In this document: piece by piece, positions 1 through 7,211 of the stretch
How positions within the stretch are numbered: position 1 is the first letter of the stretch
Layout: every line of letters starts with the position of its first letter
Virus record (IMG/VR): IMGVR_UViG_3300028610_002189
Coordinates: 1 to 54,387 of that record
Length of the DNA stretch: 54,387 nucleotides
Reading direction: 5' to 3' (one strand)
DNA from: a virus
Made by a program: the position numbers and the translations under genes
The notes under the pieces: model-generated
What the model was told of the DNA's origin: nothing
Database searches by the model: none
Seen by the model: the letters and a program-made list of their open reading frames with translations, nothing else

Positions 1-166
1 CCCCATCATCACTATCTGGATGATCACTCATGTCAACATATCCTATACTGTTCATAACTTGTTCCGCAGTAATAATACAGTGATTGATATCATCTGTGGT
101 CAATTTAATTCCCTCATTTGGAATAATTGTCAATACAATTTCAGCTTTACATACTATTTTTTTCAT
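1..166 (-). CDS. Hypothetical protein, C-terminus beyond the window
   Basis: The reading frame runs off the left edge after about 55 codons. It starts at an ATG with AAAGGAGG seven bases upstream and begins MKKIVCKAEIVLTI. The first 20 bases overlap the end of the next gene, so the two are probably translationally coupled. I recognise no family; the visible part is a plain soluble sequence ending in an acidic stretch. Confidence 0.6.
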   Translation of the reverse strand, partial: MKKIVCKAEIVLTIIPNEGIKLTTDDINHCIITAEQVMNSIGYVDMSDHPDSDDG

Positions 167-344
167 TTCGTTCCTCCTTTTCTTGTGACTCGTTTACAGT
201 TTTCCATAAGCTATCTCCAACATATTTTATTCGCTCACCGCATACACCATGTAGACTATTATGAATACCTGCAACAAATTCACCTTTAGTTTCTCTTAAT
301 ACTTCTTTAATACGATTCGCTACCATATCAAAGTCTAGTATCAT
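147..344 (-). CDS. Hypothetical protein, 65 aa
   Basis: An ATG with AGGAGG at good spacing opens a 65-residue soluble protein of unknown function. Residues 46-57 (LWKTVNESQEKE) match a segment of the protein at 2738-3262 almost exactly, and the DNA beneath is a 39-bp near-identical repeat that also carries the ribosome binding site of the next gene. The gene is leftward and overlaps that next gene by 20 bases. Confidence 0.65.
   Translation of the reverse strand: MILDFDMVANRIKEVLRETKGEFVAGIHNSLHGVCGERIKYVGDSLWKTVNESQEKEERNEKNSM
172..210. repeat. 39-bp dispersed repeat, copy 1
   Basis: This stretch is identical to 3111-3149 except at one base (T at 202, C at 3141). Here it covers the 3' end of the gene at 147-344 and the SD of the following gene. 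In the second copy it is inside a longer open reading frame. Confidence 0.85.
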
Positions 345-434
345 AATACCTCCTTCTAAAATAGAAAGTTATAGTTTATACTTCATGCTCTCTAATTGAA
401 ACATATATAGAAAACACTTTACTGTGTAGTGTTG

Positions 435-470
435 TTATACCAGTATAATTTTCCCTTTTGTTTGTTTCAT
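435..470 (-). CDS. Possible 11-codon leader-size ORF
   Basis: In the 137-base gap between two genes an ATG preceded by GGAGAG opens an 11-codon frame, MKQTKGKIILV. It could be a leader peptide or chance. Nothing else with gene character is visible in the gap at 345-481. Confidence 0.2.
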   Translation of the reverse strand: MKQTKGKIILV

Positions 471-481
471 TTATTCTCTCC

Positions 482-796
482 CTAAAATTTGTTTGCACAA
501 TGTTTAGGACTTTCCCAAGCTATATCTTTCCAAGCAGGATTATCATATGTAACTTTCCCGTCCTCGTCTTTTACATGGAAACCAAGAATTTTATTACAGG
601 AACCTCTAAAATAAAGGGGTTCATTTTCTTCACTACGTTTATATTCTCCTCTGCAAATAAAAAGAATAACTTCTGTTTCTTCACTTTGAGCTTCTGGTAT
701 ATAAGACTCTTCAACAGATTCTCCATTCTCATCTACAAAAATATCGTTGCCATGATCCCATTTCCATTCCTTGCCACATCTTGGACATTTAGCCAT
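482..796 (-). CDS. Small Cys-rich (zinc-ribbon-like) protein, 104 aa
   Basis: The start is placed at the second in-frame ATG because GGAGG lies five bases before it, whereas the upstream ATG contains that SD. The protein begins MAKCPRCGKEW, a zinc-knuckle CPxCG motif, and has further cysteines near residues 50-70 and at the C-terminus, so it probably binds one zinc ion. The rest is acidic. It is the first gene downstream of the terminator at 818-845. Function unknown. Confidence 0.65.
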   Translation of the reverse strand: MAKCPRCGKEWKWDHGNDIFVDENGESVEESYIPEAQSEETEVILFICRGEYKRSEENEPLYFRGSCNKILGFHVKDEDGKVTYDNPAWKDIAWESPKHCANKF

Positions 797-817
797 ACTT
801 ACCTCCATAGTTTGTTA

Positions 818-845
818 GAAAGGAGGAGCCGAAGCTCCTCCTTTT
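818..845 (-). terminator. Stem-loop with UUCG tetraloop
   Basis: Read on the minus strand, an 11-bp GC-rich stem is closed by C(UUCG)G and followed by CTTTC. It lies just downstream of the stop of the basic-protein gene at 860-1423. The UUCG loop is a common feature of intrinsic terminators, but the U-tract is short, so it may be leaky or protect the mRNA 3' end. Confidence 0.6.
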
Positions 846-859
846 ATGTAAGTAGGATG

Positions 860-1423
860 TCAAGCCTTTGCTGTTGCCAACTTCTTACCGAGCTTTGCAG
901 GGACACGAGTAGCTTTTGCTTTCTTAGTTCTTTTCTTAAGAACTTTTCCAGCAGCTTTTACATCCCTTTTCATAGCAGTTTTTACCTTTTTTGTAGCCTT
1001 AAGAGTTTTCCCTGCTTGAGCTTTCTTGTACTTTAGATGACACGGAGCAACTCCGCCTTCAGACTTGTATGTTGCTCTTTCCACCTCTGCAGAAGTTCTC
1101 TTATCAGCAATTCTCGCTGCCAGGATATCTTTTGTGATCTCACCATACGGCACGATAGTCATATGTTGAGCTTGCACCGCTGATTTACTGTTCTTGGTTT
1201 CGCACTTGTGAGTGACTTTAACACCCTTCGCAAGACCGGCAATTATCACATCTCCATCTCTACGAATTTGGAAACCACCTCTTTTGGTCTCACCCAAAGA
1301 GAGGTTTTTGTTTTTTGCCAACAGGGGATTGAGAAGCTTCCTTATTCTTAGCTTATCTTTTTGAGATGCCCTTGTTGGAATTACTGCCTTTTTCATGACC
1401 TTTTTTGTCTGTGACTTTTTCAT
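860..1423 (-). CDS. Lysine-rich basic protein, 187 aa (diverged member of a three-paralogue family)
   Basis: The start is the ATG with AAAGGAGAG upstream (MKKSQTKK); the frame is open further upstream but has no SD. Residues 1-25 are basic. A globular core of about 100 residues contains a QAxHMT...ILAARIADK...APC signature that is also present in the proteins at 10103-10633 and 12547-13380. The last 50 residues are almost only Lys, Ala, Arg and Thr, like a histone-H1 tail. I infer a nucleic-acid-binding role, perhaps genome compaction or host nucleoid remodelling. A stem-loop terminator follows the gene, which suggests it ends a transcript. Confidence 0.6.
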   Translation of the reverse strand: MKKSQTKKVMKKAVIPTRASQKDKLRIRKLLNPLLAKNKNLSLGETKRGGFQIRRDGDVIIAGLAKGVKVTHKCETKNSKSAVQAQHMTIVPYGEITKDILAARIADKRTSAEVERATYKSEGGVAPCHLKYKKAQAGKTLKATKKVKTAMKRDVKAAGKVLKKRTKKAKATRVPAKLGKKLATAKA

Positions 1424-1495
1424 TACTTCTCTCCTTTTTTGGTTAAGGTTAAATTGATACCTAACTACTCCTACCCTACACTCTATCACCTCCCT

Positions 1496-1714
1496 TTAAG
1501 AAAGATTTTCAATTTCTTGATCAAGATCATCTAGAAAACTACCAATGTCATCCTCACTAATATCCAAATCTTCCCTTTCCTCTTCATTTATAGATCTCAA
1601 CGCTTCTTTAGCATCTAGATTGCTAAGACCAGCCCGAAATATTACAATATCTTTTCTACTTTGTAACACAACACTTATAGAACGAAACTTCTCCCCTTCT
1701 CTAATAACCTTCAT
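1496..1714 (-). CDS. Hypothetical acidic protein, 72 aa
   Basis: The start is the ATG with AAGGAGGTGAGA before it. The C-terminal half is strongly acidic (EEEREDLDISEDD), while the N-terminal half has beta-strand character. It lies between the basic protein gene at 860-1423 and a 70-aa gene whose stop it nearly touches. No family recognised. Confidence 0.6.
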   Translation of the reverse strand: MKVIREGEKFRSISVVLQSRKDIVIFRAGLSNLDAKEALRSINEEEREDLDISEDDIGSFLDDLDQEIENLS

Positions 1715-1733
1715 ATTCTCACCTCCTTCCTTA

Positions 1734-1946
1734 TTACCATTGTGATGAATCAATAATCATATTAATATTTCCTATCATATTATCAAAATCAACATAACCT
1801 TTTTTCATTACTACTAACTTGTCCTCTCCTCCACGCATAAGAAATACTTCTGCATACTTGGCAAAGAACCAAGTATTTTTAGGTCTATCTTTTATAACTT
1901 TTTTTAGCTTCTTCAGATACTCTAATTCCTCTTTTGTTGGTGTCAT
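1734..1946 (-). CDS. Hypothetical protein, 70 aa
   Basis: An ATG preceded by AAGGAGG opens a 70-aa soluble protein with a charged helical N-terminus. No recognised domain. It is the first gene downstream of an intergenic palindrome at 1982-1997. Confidence 0.6.
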   Translation of the reverse strand: MTPTKEELEYLKKLKKVIKDRPKNTWFFAKYAEVFLMRGGEDKLVVMKKGYVDFDNMIGNINMIIDSSQW

Positions 1947-1981
1947 AAATCCTCCTTGTTTTATGTTATACCCTACATATA

Positions 1982-1997
1982 CATTGTATATACAATG
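1982..1997. promoter_or_regulatory. 16-bp perfect palindrome (TGTATATACA family)
   Basis: CATTGTATATACAATG is a perfect palindrome in the gap upstream of the leftward gene at 1734-1946. The core TGTATATACA recurs in other intergenic gaps (9.57, 9.72, 9.75 and 15.95 kb), so it may be an operator. Confidence 0.4.
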
Positions 1998-2044
1998 GAT
2001 GCAAGCATTATTTTGGGGTTTTCTATTCCTAATTTTGTTATATT

Positions 2045-2260
2045 TTATGTCCTGTATTTAACTCCAAAGCGACTTTTTCTTATTTCTTTAAGATTAGGAT
2101 TATCACATTCCATGCCATGACCATCATGCCTACTTTTTAATTCTGCATCTGAATGTGGGATGTTCATTGCTCTACAATCACCCTCATAAGCCTGCGAACA
2201 TTTAATACAGACCTCATCAGGCGTATCAGGACATATTTTTCCCATTATTTTTGTTTTCAT
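2045..2260 (-). CDS. Cys-rich hypothetical protein, 71 aa
   Basis: The ATG has AAGAGGT upstream. Five cysteines (CPDTPDEVC, then C, C and C) and histidines suggest a small metal-binding fold. The protein is unrecognised. An alternative start is the Met at codon 6. Confidence 0.55.
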   Translation of the reverse strand: MKTKIMGKICPDTPDEVCIKCSQAYEGDCRAMNIPHSDAELKSRHDGHGMECDNPNLKEIRKSRFGVKYRT

Positions 2261-2288
2261 GTTTGTTTACCTCTTAACTAATATGCTA

Positions 2289-2558
2289 TTATGATAAAAT
2301 AGCATCTTTGTTCTTCCAAAACTCTATTTTAACTTCATCCATCCATTCATTAGTCTTAATGTCTATATTGCTTTCAATATCGTGTTCACGATCTCCCGAG
2401 CAATAAAAATTCAGGCGAGGATGATAACCACCATACATTACATCATTGTTATCATCTCTCTCAAATTCACCTTCCGCAGTAATCCTAAATGACTGTTCTG
2501 GTATGAACCACTCAACAAAAATTTCCTTTCCACAAACTCTACAAAATCTTTGTTCCAT
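2289..2558 (-). CDS. Hypothetical zinc-knuckle protein, 89 aa
   Basis: The ATG has GAGAGGAGG upstream. The protein begins MEQRFCRVCGKE, a CxxCG knuckle, with one further cysteine near residue 53. The remainder is acidic and aromatic. No function can be assigned. Confidence 0.6.
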   Translation of the reverse strand: MEQRFCRVCGKEIFVEWFIPEQSFRITAEGEFERDDNNDVMYGGYHPRLNFYCSGDREHDIESNIDIKTNEWMDEVKIEFWKNKDAILS

Positions 2559-2588
2559 CTTGTCCTCCTCTCTTTTTCTTCTAAAATG

Positions 2589-2738
2589 TTAAGCCTCCAA
2601 CTTTTCTATTTTAAATAGATCATTTGGATGCATTTCTTGAGCTTGTTCTAATTCTACTTGTGCTTTACAATAAGACAGAGGCACTACGCTTTCTGGATCT
2701 GGGTCTACCCTCATATAACAAACAACTTGATATTTCAT
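2589..2738 (-). CDS. Hypothetical protein, 49 aa
   Basis: This 49-residue frame (starting MKYQVVCYMRVDPD) has AGAGGAGG upstream, and its ATG overlaps the TGA of the preceding gene by one base, a typical coupled arrangement. No family recognised. Its 3' end shares the string CTTAACATT(C/T)TAGAAGA with the 3' end of the preceding gene. Confidence 0.6.
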   Translation of the reverse strand: MKYQVVCYMRVDPDPESVVPLSYCKAQVELEQAQEMHPNDLFKIEKLEA

Positions 2739-3262
2739 CACTTAACCTCCTCTTCTAGAATGTTAAGTCTTCCATTTTGTTTCTTCACTACGGCTACAAG
2801 ATTTCCAACAAGGACATTAATATGTTCAATAAGTATTTTTAGTCCATCTTTTATGTTATAATAACCTTTTATATTAAATCTATTATTCCAAAAATCACGT
2901 TTAGCCCTTTCTGTAGACGTTATAAGAGTACTGATAGAATAATTAACTTTACTCCAACTAGAATCCTCAGAATTACAACTCCCACTCACATATGTTAAAG
3001 GACAAAATTTACATTCATCATCATCGTTATCACTAACATAGCATAAAGCACATGTGTCACTTGCTAACTCAAAATTATATAGAAATACATGAATTTCTTT
3101 GATTATAAACTCCTCCTTTTCTTGTGACTCGTTTACAGTTCTCCATAAGTCCATAATAGCAGTTTTATTTTCTCTCCAATGTTTCAAACTCAACTCTGCT
3201 GCTGAATATCCTTCCTTCAACAAAGCTTCTATATCATCTCCATTTTCAATATGAATAAACAT
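2738..3262 (-). CDS. Hypothetical protein with zinc-ribbon-like Cys cluster, 174 aa
   Basis: The ATG has AAAGGAGTG upstream. Residues 39-50 (LWRTVNESQEKE) nearly repeat the C-terminal part of the 65-aa protein at 147-344, and the underlying DNA is the 39-bp repeat. A CALC...CKFC cluster at about residues 72-90 looks like a zinc site. The C-terminal half is helical. The repeat carries an SD-like AAGGAGGAG in mid-gene, so the gene may be a fusion of a small gene like 147-344 with a downstream zinc-binding gene. Confidence 0.6.
   Translation of the reverse strand: MFIHIENGDDIEALLKEGYSAAELSLKHWRENKTAIMDLWRTVNESQEKEEFIIKEIHVFLYNFELASDTCALCYVSDNDDDECKFCPLTYVSGSCNSEDSSWSKVNYSISTLITSTERAKRDFWNNRFNIKGYYNIKDGLKILIEHINVLVGNLVAVVKKQNGRLNILEEEVK
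3111..3149. repeat. 39-bp dispersed repeat, copy 2
   Basis: This copy matches 172-210 at 38 of 39 positions. It is wholly inside the gene at 2738-3262 and encodes the shared TVNESQEKEE segment. Confidence 0.85.
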
Positions 3263-3274
3263 TTTTCACTCCTT

Positions 3275-3535
3275 TCAAATATTTTTATATCTGTTGGCAA
3301 TATATCTACAAACCAATCCTTGTTTTAGTTCATGCAATCTATCCTTAACTATTGTTTCCTCAGTAGAATCTAACTTGTTTCTCATGGCTCTTTTGAAGTA
3401 TTTCATTGCAAGTGCCACACTTTCTTTATCACCACGGAAGCATCCTCCCACTTCTCTTCCTTCCTCAATATCTGTAGCTTTTGCAAGGGTGCGATTGCCC
3501 TCTAAAATATGTTTATTGATCTTCTTCTTGCTCAT
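3275..3535 (-). CDS. Hypothetical protein, 86 aa
   Basis: The start is the ATG with GGGAGG upstream (MSKKKINKHI); an upstream in-frame ATG lacks an SD. The protein is basic and helical with a central GGCFRG turn. Its start lies inside the end of the preceding gene, overlapping by 23 bases. No family recognised. Confidence 0.6.
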   Translation of the reverse strand: MSKKKINKHILEGNRTLAKATDIEEGREVGGCFRGDKESVALAMKYFKRAMRNKLDSTEETIVKDRLHELKQGLVCRYIANRYKNI

Positions 3536-3740
3536 AGAATCCTCCCATATCTTCTTCAATTTGCTCTAAGATGTTGCATACAAAATAATGGAGTTCATTA
3601 TCCTTATCATGTTTTTTAACCTGTATTAGATGACTAATCTCTCCCACTGAAATTGTAAGTACAAATTCACGTTCCTCATCTTCTGGCCTAGATCCTGGTA
3701 ACATATCTTCTGTTACTCCTGGTGGCAAATTACTTAGCAT
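3513..3740 (-). CDS. Hypothetical acidic protein, 75 aa
   Basis: The ATG has AAAAGGAGG upstream. The protein has a Pro-rich N-terminus (MLSNLPPG), a beta-rich middle and an acidic C-terminus ending EEDQ. Function unknown. Confidence 0.6.
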   Translation of the reverse strand: MLSNLPPGVTEDMLPGSRPEDEEREFVLTISVGEISHLIQVKKHDKDNELHYFVCNILEQIEEDMGGFYEQEEDQ

Positions 3741-3766
3741 AATGCCTCCTTTTCATTATTAGATTT

Positions 3767-3967
3767 TCAAAATACCCTAACTGGTCTTTTCAAGGCATCA
3801 AAACATTCCAAAACTTCTTCTTGTAGTTCTTTTAATATCCTTGTAGTATATAACTCTCTACATGCATGTGTCACGCTTCCTTCTTGTTTGTAAGATGCAA
3901 AGCAATCTTCATGAAATCCTATCCTACGTACAAATAGTTTTTTTATTTTACCTTCTACTTCTCTCAC
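3767..3967 (-). CDS. Hypothetical protein, 66 aa, GTG start
   Basis: The start codon is GTG with AAAGGAGGTATT immediately upstream. The product is a small mixed-charge protein with three cysteines and a helical C-terminal half. No family recognised. Confidence 0.6.
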   Translation of the reverse strand: MREVEGKIKKLFVRRIGFHEDCFASYKQEGSVTHACRELYTTRILKELQEEVLECFDALKRPVRVF

Positions 3968-3985
3968 AATACCTCCTTTTATATT

Positions 3986-4261
3986 TTAGTCATCTTTCAA
4001 AACTTCTTTTGCCCAATTTTGAATATCATTCCAAGTATATTTACAGAGTAAGTAAATAGGTTCATTCATTCGTATATCAAAACCTTGCTCCCTTACTGCT
4101 TTTCTAGCTGCCTGGGATATACTTAAACTATAACATTCAGTAAAATCACGAGCCTCAGCCTCAGTTTTTTCCAAAGCATCGGCTTTTCCATGATCAAAAC
4201 TCTCTTCTCTTAGTTTTTGTGCTCCTAAAATTGCTCTTGCAAATCTCTTTTCAAAATCCAT
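3986..4261 (-). CDS. Hypothetical helical protein, 91 aa
   Basis: The ATG (MDFEKRFAR) follows AAAGGTGGTAGAA. The protein is mostly alpha-helical and charged. It begins three bases before the stop of the metallopeptidase gene upstream, so it is probably translated from the same message. Function unknown. Confidence 0.6.
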   Translation of the reverse strand: MDFEKRFARAILGAQKLREESFDHGKADALEKTEAEARDFTECYSLSISQAARKAVREQGFDIRMNEPIYLLCKYTWNDIQNWAKEVLKDD

Positions 4262-4263
4262 TT

Positions 4264-4794
4264 CTACCACCTTTCTTTGCTATATTTCAAATATAGCATA
4301 TAACTCTTCATTTTTCTTTCTACATACTTTGCCAGAATTTCTGTTGTCTTTTTAGGTATCTTCTTCCTAAAGTAATCCCTAATAACGGAGTGAGTCATTT
4401 CGTGTGCTAGAACTCCCACTCTTATACTTTGACATGATAGGTGGATCGTTCTTGCTTTGTGATAGTAAAACGCTATTGGAGACTTCTTCTTCTTGTTTAT
4501 TCTCTTCCACGCTGCATTAACTCCAAATTTGTTTGGATAAATTCTTATCTTAATCGCAGAAGGTAATTTATACATCCCTAAAATGCCTTGTGTAATGTTA
4601 ACCATATCATCTATCATAATCGGTAGAATTTCCATTCCAATGTTCATATTTTTTGAAAAGGTTATCAGGTCTCTTATATTGTTATACTGTATCAGTATTT
4701 TCTTTCCTTTCATCATTTTCTGTTCTGCATATACATTTGTTGTAAAGAAAGATAAGATTATGGTAAATACTATAAAGCGTATTTTAAATTTCAT
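4264..4794 (-). CDS. Secreted zinc metallopeptidase-like protein (HExxH), 176 aa
   Basis: The start is the ATG with AAAGGAGAAGT upstream. Residues 1-23 are a Sec signal peptide: basic N-end, hydrophobic core 7-19, and a VYA cleavage box before E24. The mature part has an HEMTH motif at 131-135, the zinc-binding and catalytic HExxH of zincin peptidases. A downstream helix with Glu at 152 and 159 could give the third ligand. I infer a small gluzincin exported to the periplasm or cell surface. Possible roles are cell-wall or envelope modification or cleavage of a host surface protein; the substrate cannot be read from the sequence. It sits in a run of tiny cytosolic genes, which makes an exported enzyme stand out. 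Confidence 0.65.
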   Translation of the reverse strand: MKFKIRFIVFTIILSFFTTNVYAEQKMMKGKKILIQYNNIRDLITFSKNMNIGMEILPIMIDDMVNITQGILGMYKLPSAIKIRIYPNKFGVNAAWKRINKKKKSPIAFYYHKARTIHLSCQSIRVGVLAHEMTHSVIRDYFRKKIPKKTTEILAKYVERKMKSYMLYLKYSKERW

Positions 4795-4814
4795 ACTTCT
4801 CCTTTCTTTTTCAT

Positions 4815-5027
4815 TTACTTTACTTTTACAAGTACACCCTCTTTCAATATCCCTTGAGCATACCATTTATGTGGTTCTGGATAGTGGGGACCTTCAAGAT
4901 AAACAGTCCCTGTGTGGTATGTCAAATCAGGCCCAAGCCCAGGATTATAACAACGTACCTCTTTTTCCTCTTTCACAGCCTCTTTTAAGGCTTTCTTCGT
5001 CTTGAAGTTCTCTATTGTATAAGCCAT
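4815..5027 (-). CDS. Conserved phage hypothetical protein, 70 aa
   Basis: The ATG has AAAAGGAG upstream. The sequence (KTKKALKEAV near the start and YLEGPHYPEPHKWYA near the end) resembles a small protein seen in many unrelated phages, from memory of such sequences. It has no assigned function. A basic N-terminal helix is followed by a beta-rich C-terminus. Confidence 0.65.
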   Translation of the reverse strand: MAYTIENFKTKKALKEAVKEEKEVRCYNPGLGPDLTYHTGTVYLEGPHYPEPHKWYAQGILKEGVLVKVK

Positions 5028-5063
5028 ACTCTTACTCCTTTTATTAGGTATCTATTTTTCTAT

Positions 5064-5459
5064 TTAATAAGCTGGTACAAGAGCTTGTGCAACAACGGCT
5101 CTCATACCGGCTCCAATATAACTATAGTCAAACTTACCATCTGGTATTCTCCCTATTTGATATTTTGCGCCAAATGGAATTCGATATTTCTTTACCACAG
5201 TACCTATCACATTATCCTTCCCATCCTCCTTTTTGAACTCCTCAGCTTCCTCCTCGGATAAGAAACCAGAGTACCCATGTCGTTCTTCCATTGGAACACT
5301 TGACATACAACTTAATTTTTCCTCAGGCAAAGACTTCCATTCACATCCTCTAGAGGAAGAAAACCTTGTAAAAAGAATACTATCTATATCCTTCATAAGT
5401 TTCCAGATAAAAACCTCTCCATCACTAACAAGCACTTCACCTCTCTCTTCTATACACAT
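5064..5459 (-). CDS. Hypothetical protein, 131 aa
   Basis: The ATG follows AAAAGGGGATTG. The protein is soluble with an acidic central segment (SEEEAEEFKKEDG) and a more hydrophobic C-terminus. No recognised domain. Confidence 0.6.
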   Translation of the reverse strand: MCIEERGEVLVSDGEVFIWKLMKDIDSILFTRFSSSRGCEWKSLPEEKLSCMSSVPMEERHGYSGFLSEEEAEEFKKEDGKDNVIGTVVKKYRIPFGAKYQIGRIPDGKFDYSYIGAGMRAVVAQALVPAY

Positions 5460-5489
5460 AACAATCCCCTTTTATTTATTTTTTATGTT

Positions 5490-5708
5490 TCATATCTTCT
5501 TCCTTCGTTTATCCTTAGAAATATGCAAATCAAGTAATTCTCCAATCTTAGAGGGAATATATTTGAGATTCAAGCCACAAATTCTCAGCATCGTGCCACC
5601 AGCCAAGTCTCCTTCAGTAGGATCGAAGTAAATAACTTTACCATCTGCTCTAATTCTAAGATAGCCCCGAATATTGACATCAGCCTCACCCATGCTTAAT
5701 CTTTTCAC
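5490..5708 (-). CDS. Hypothetical protein, 72 aa, GTG start
   Basis: The start is GTG with AAAAGGAGGTGGT upstream. The protein is predicted beta-rich (RGYLRIRADGKVIYFDP) and ends in a basic KDKRRKKI tail. Function unknown. Confidence 0.6.
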   Translation of the reverse strand: MKRLSMGEADVNIRGYLRIRADGKVIYFDPTEGDLAGGTMLRICGLNLKYIPSKIGELLDLHISKDKRRKKI

Positions 5709-5725
5709 AATACCACCTCCTTTTC

Positions 5726-6160
5726 TTATTTCTGGTCTAAAGAAGCTATATTTTGATCTAAAGAAGCCATAGCTGCTCTTTTACTTGGCATACTCAATTC
5801 TTCAAATTCAAGCATTAGTTTAGCAGATTCTAATACAATATTCAGTGGTTTTGAACCAAAACTACCAATCGCTTGTTCAATATTTCTTAAAGCGTGTTTC
5901 GATATATTGAGTAAATTGACCCACTGTCTTTTCCTTGTCAACGCTTCAATTCCATCATTTACTTGTTTGTTATATAGTTGAATTTGCCTTGAATAAATAT
6001 CGGATAGAAAAGCTGCAATAAGTTCCAAATGGTCAAATAGCTTTTCTGGGTCTTTTCCATATGCTTTATCCTCGTCAATTAATTTTAGTAGGAACATCGT
6101 GTCATCCGTCCCAACTTCTCTCAAACAATATTTTAAGGTTTCTAACCTTTTTTTATCCAT
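5726..6160 (-). CDS. Hypothetical helical protein, 144 aa
   Basis: The ATG has AGGAGGAGGC upstream. The protein is nearly all helix. The C-terminus carries a recent tandem duplication: ASLDQN is followed at once by ASLDQK, matched by two adjacent 21-bp DNA units. No family recognised. Confidence 0.6.
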   Translation of the reverse strand: MDKKRLETLKYCLREVGTDDTMFLLKLIDEDKAYGKDPEKLFDHLELIAAFLSDIYSRQIQLYNKQVNDGIEALTRKRQWVNLLNISKHALRNIEQAIGSFGSKPLNIVLESAKLMLEFEELSMPSKRAAMASLDQNIASLDQK

Positions 6161-6181
6161 TCTTTGCCTCCTCCTATTTAC

Positions 6182-6457
6182 TTATTTGTCTAATTCTTCA
6201 ATTGCTTTCAAATGGTGAATAATTGGATTATTTGGGTCTATTATCCTTTCTAAATTTAACTCCCCACCCCATTTATCATAAACCTCTTTCCCAATCTGCA
6301 CAATTTTCTTATCACGAACAACGAACCAGCCCTCATAAGAAATGTGTAACCCATCAGGAAGATCAATGTTATCTCCATCCATATAACACTTCATTTCGGG
6401 ATTCGGAGTACTCTTTATCTGAATCCGTTCATCTCCAATAAAATCCATTACTCCCAT
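6182..6457 (-). CDS. Hypothetical protein, 91 aa
   Basis: The ATG has AAAAAGGAGGC upstream. The gene overlaps the end of the preceding gene by 10 bases in another frame. The central WFVVRDKKIVQIGKEVYDKW suggests a beta-hairpin/helix fold. Function unknown. Confidence 0.6.
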   Translation of the reverse strand: MGVMDFIGDERIQIKSTPNPEMKCYMDGDNIDLPDGLHISYEGWFVVRDKKIVQIGKEVYDKWGGELNLERIIDPNNPIIHHLKAIEELDK

Positions 6458-6786
6458 TTTACTGCCTCCTTTTTCTCTTTACATTCTTTTCCTTCTGTTG
6501 CCAGTTGTATCCCAGCAAGAGAAGCAAGAAGAATGGTTTTAGTATGTTCATCACTCCGTACAATAGTTTCATTTATAGATTCACTCAAAGCCCTGTTTGC
6601 AGTCTCATGGGCCGACATGATTTCATTGGATATCGAATACAGAGTCTTTCCCATATTTTCGTTTCCTGTGGCAAAGAAGGCATCAGCAATACCCTTGAGT
6701 TCATAAGAGAGATTGAACAATTTACTCATTGCTCTACCGTGATCATTCAACCATCCTACTTTACCATTTGCTTTATTTTTTTTCAT
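6448..6786 (-). CDS. Hypothetical helical protein, 112 aa
   Basis: The ATG has AAAGGAGG upstream. The protein is long and helical with a basic N-terminus. It may oligomerise through the helical region at 20-90. No recognised family. Confidence 0.6.
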   Translation of the reverse strand: MKKNKANGKVGWLNDHGRAMSKLFNLSYELKGIADAFFATGNENMGKTLYSISNEIMSAHETANRALSESINETIVRSDEHTKTILLASLAGIQLATEGKECKEKKEAVKWE

Positions 6787-6821
6787 TAAACCTCCTTTCT
6801 TTAAGATATTTTAAACATCTC

Positions 6822-7076
6822 TTAGATAACGTCAACCCAATCCATTGTCGTACCTATCACATTATCATAGTCTCCACTTGTAGCCTCTTTCTTATACTTG
6901 TCAATTTGCTCTTTCGTAGCTCCTGCTTTCCTCAAGGCTTTAATGGTTTTGCCGATAATAAAGAGAGCATTTCCATCCTCTCCACTTAGCTTAACTGTTG
7001 GTTTCTTATAACCACGTTGAAACTCTAATCCTTTTTCCTCATCATCTTCTACATCAGTCATTTCTTCTATAATCAT
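6822..7076 (-). CDS. Conserved phage hypothetical protein, 84 aa
   Basis: The start is placed at the ATG after GGAGGAAGTTTATT. The core GEDGNALFIIGKTIKALRKAG and the C-terminal ATSGDYDNVI match a small protein I recall as widespread in phages of many hosts. No function is established for it as far as I know. It is the first gene downstream of a promoter-like sequence at 7171-7199. Confidence 0.7.
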   Translation of the reverse strand: MIIEEMTDVEDDEEKGLEFQRGYKKPTVKLSGEDGNALFIIGKTIKALRKAGATKEQIDKYKKEATSGDYDNVIGTTMDWVDVI

Positions 7077-7170
7077 AATAAACTTCCTCCAAACACATAA
7101 CAAGTTTAATTTCTATTGTTTCATTAAGCATATATACAGTTACATATACGGTGTTGAAAGCTATATGTAA

Positions 7171-7199
7171 AGGTTAAAGTAGTTATATTCTACTGTCAA
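7171..7199 (-). promoter_or_regulatory. Promoter-like sequence, leftward
   Basis: On the minus strand TTGACA (7199-7194) is followed after 17 bases by TAACCT (7176-7171). The -35 box is perfect and the -10 box is weak. It lies in a 135-base gap upstream of the gene at 6822-7076. No transcript evidence is available. Confidence 0.3.
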
Positions 7200-7211
7200 A
7201 GAGCCTTAGTA

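Noticed and set aside
458-1036. Plus-strand 192-codon frame
   Set aside because: It is antisense to two minus-strand genes with good SDs and has Phe/Ser-rich shadow composition.
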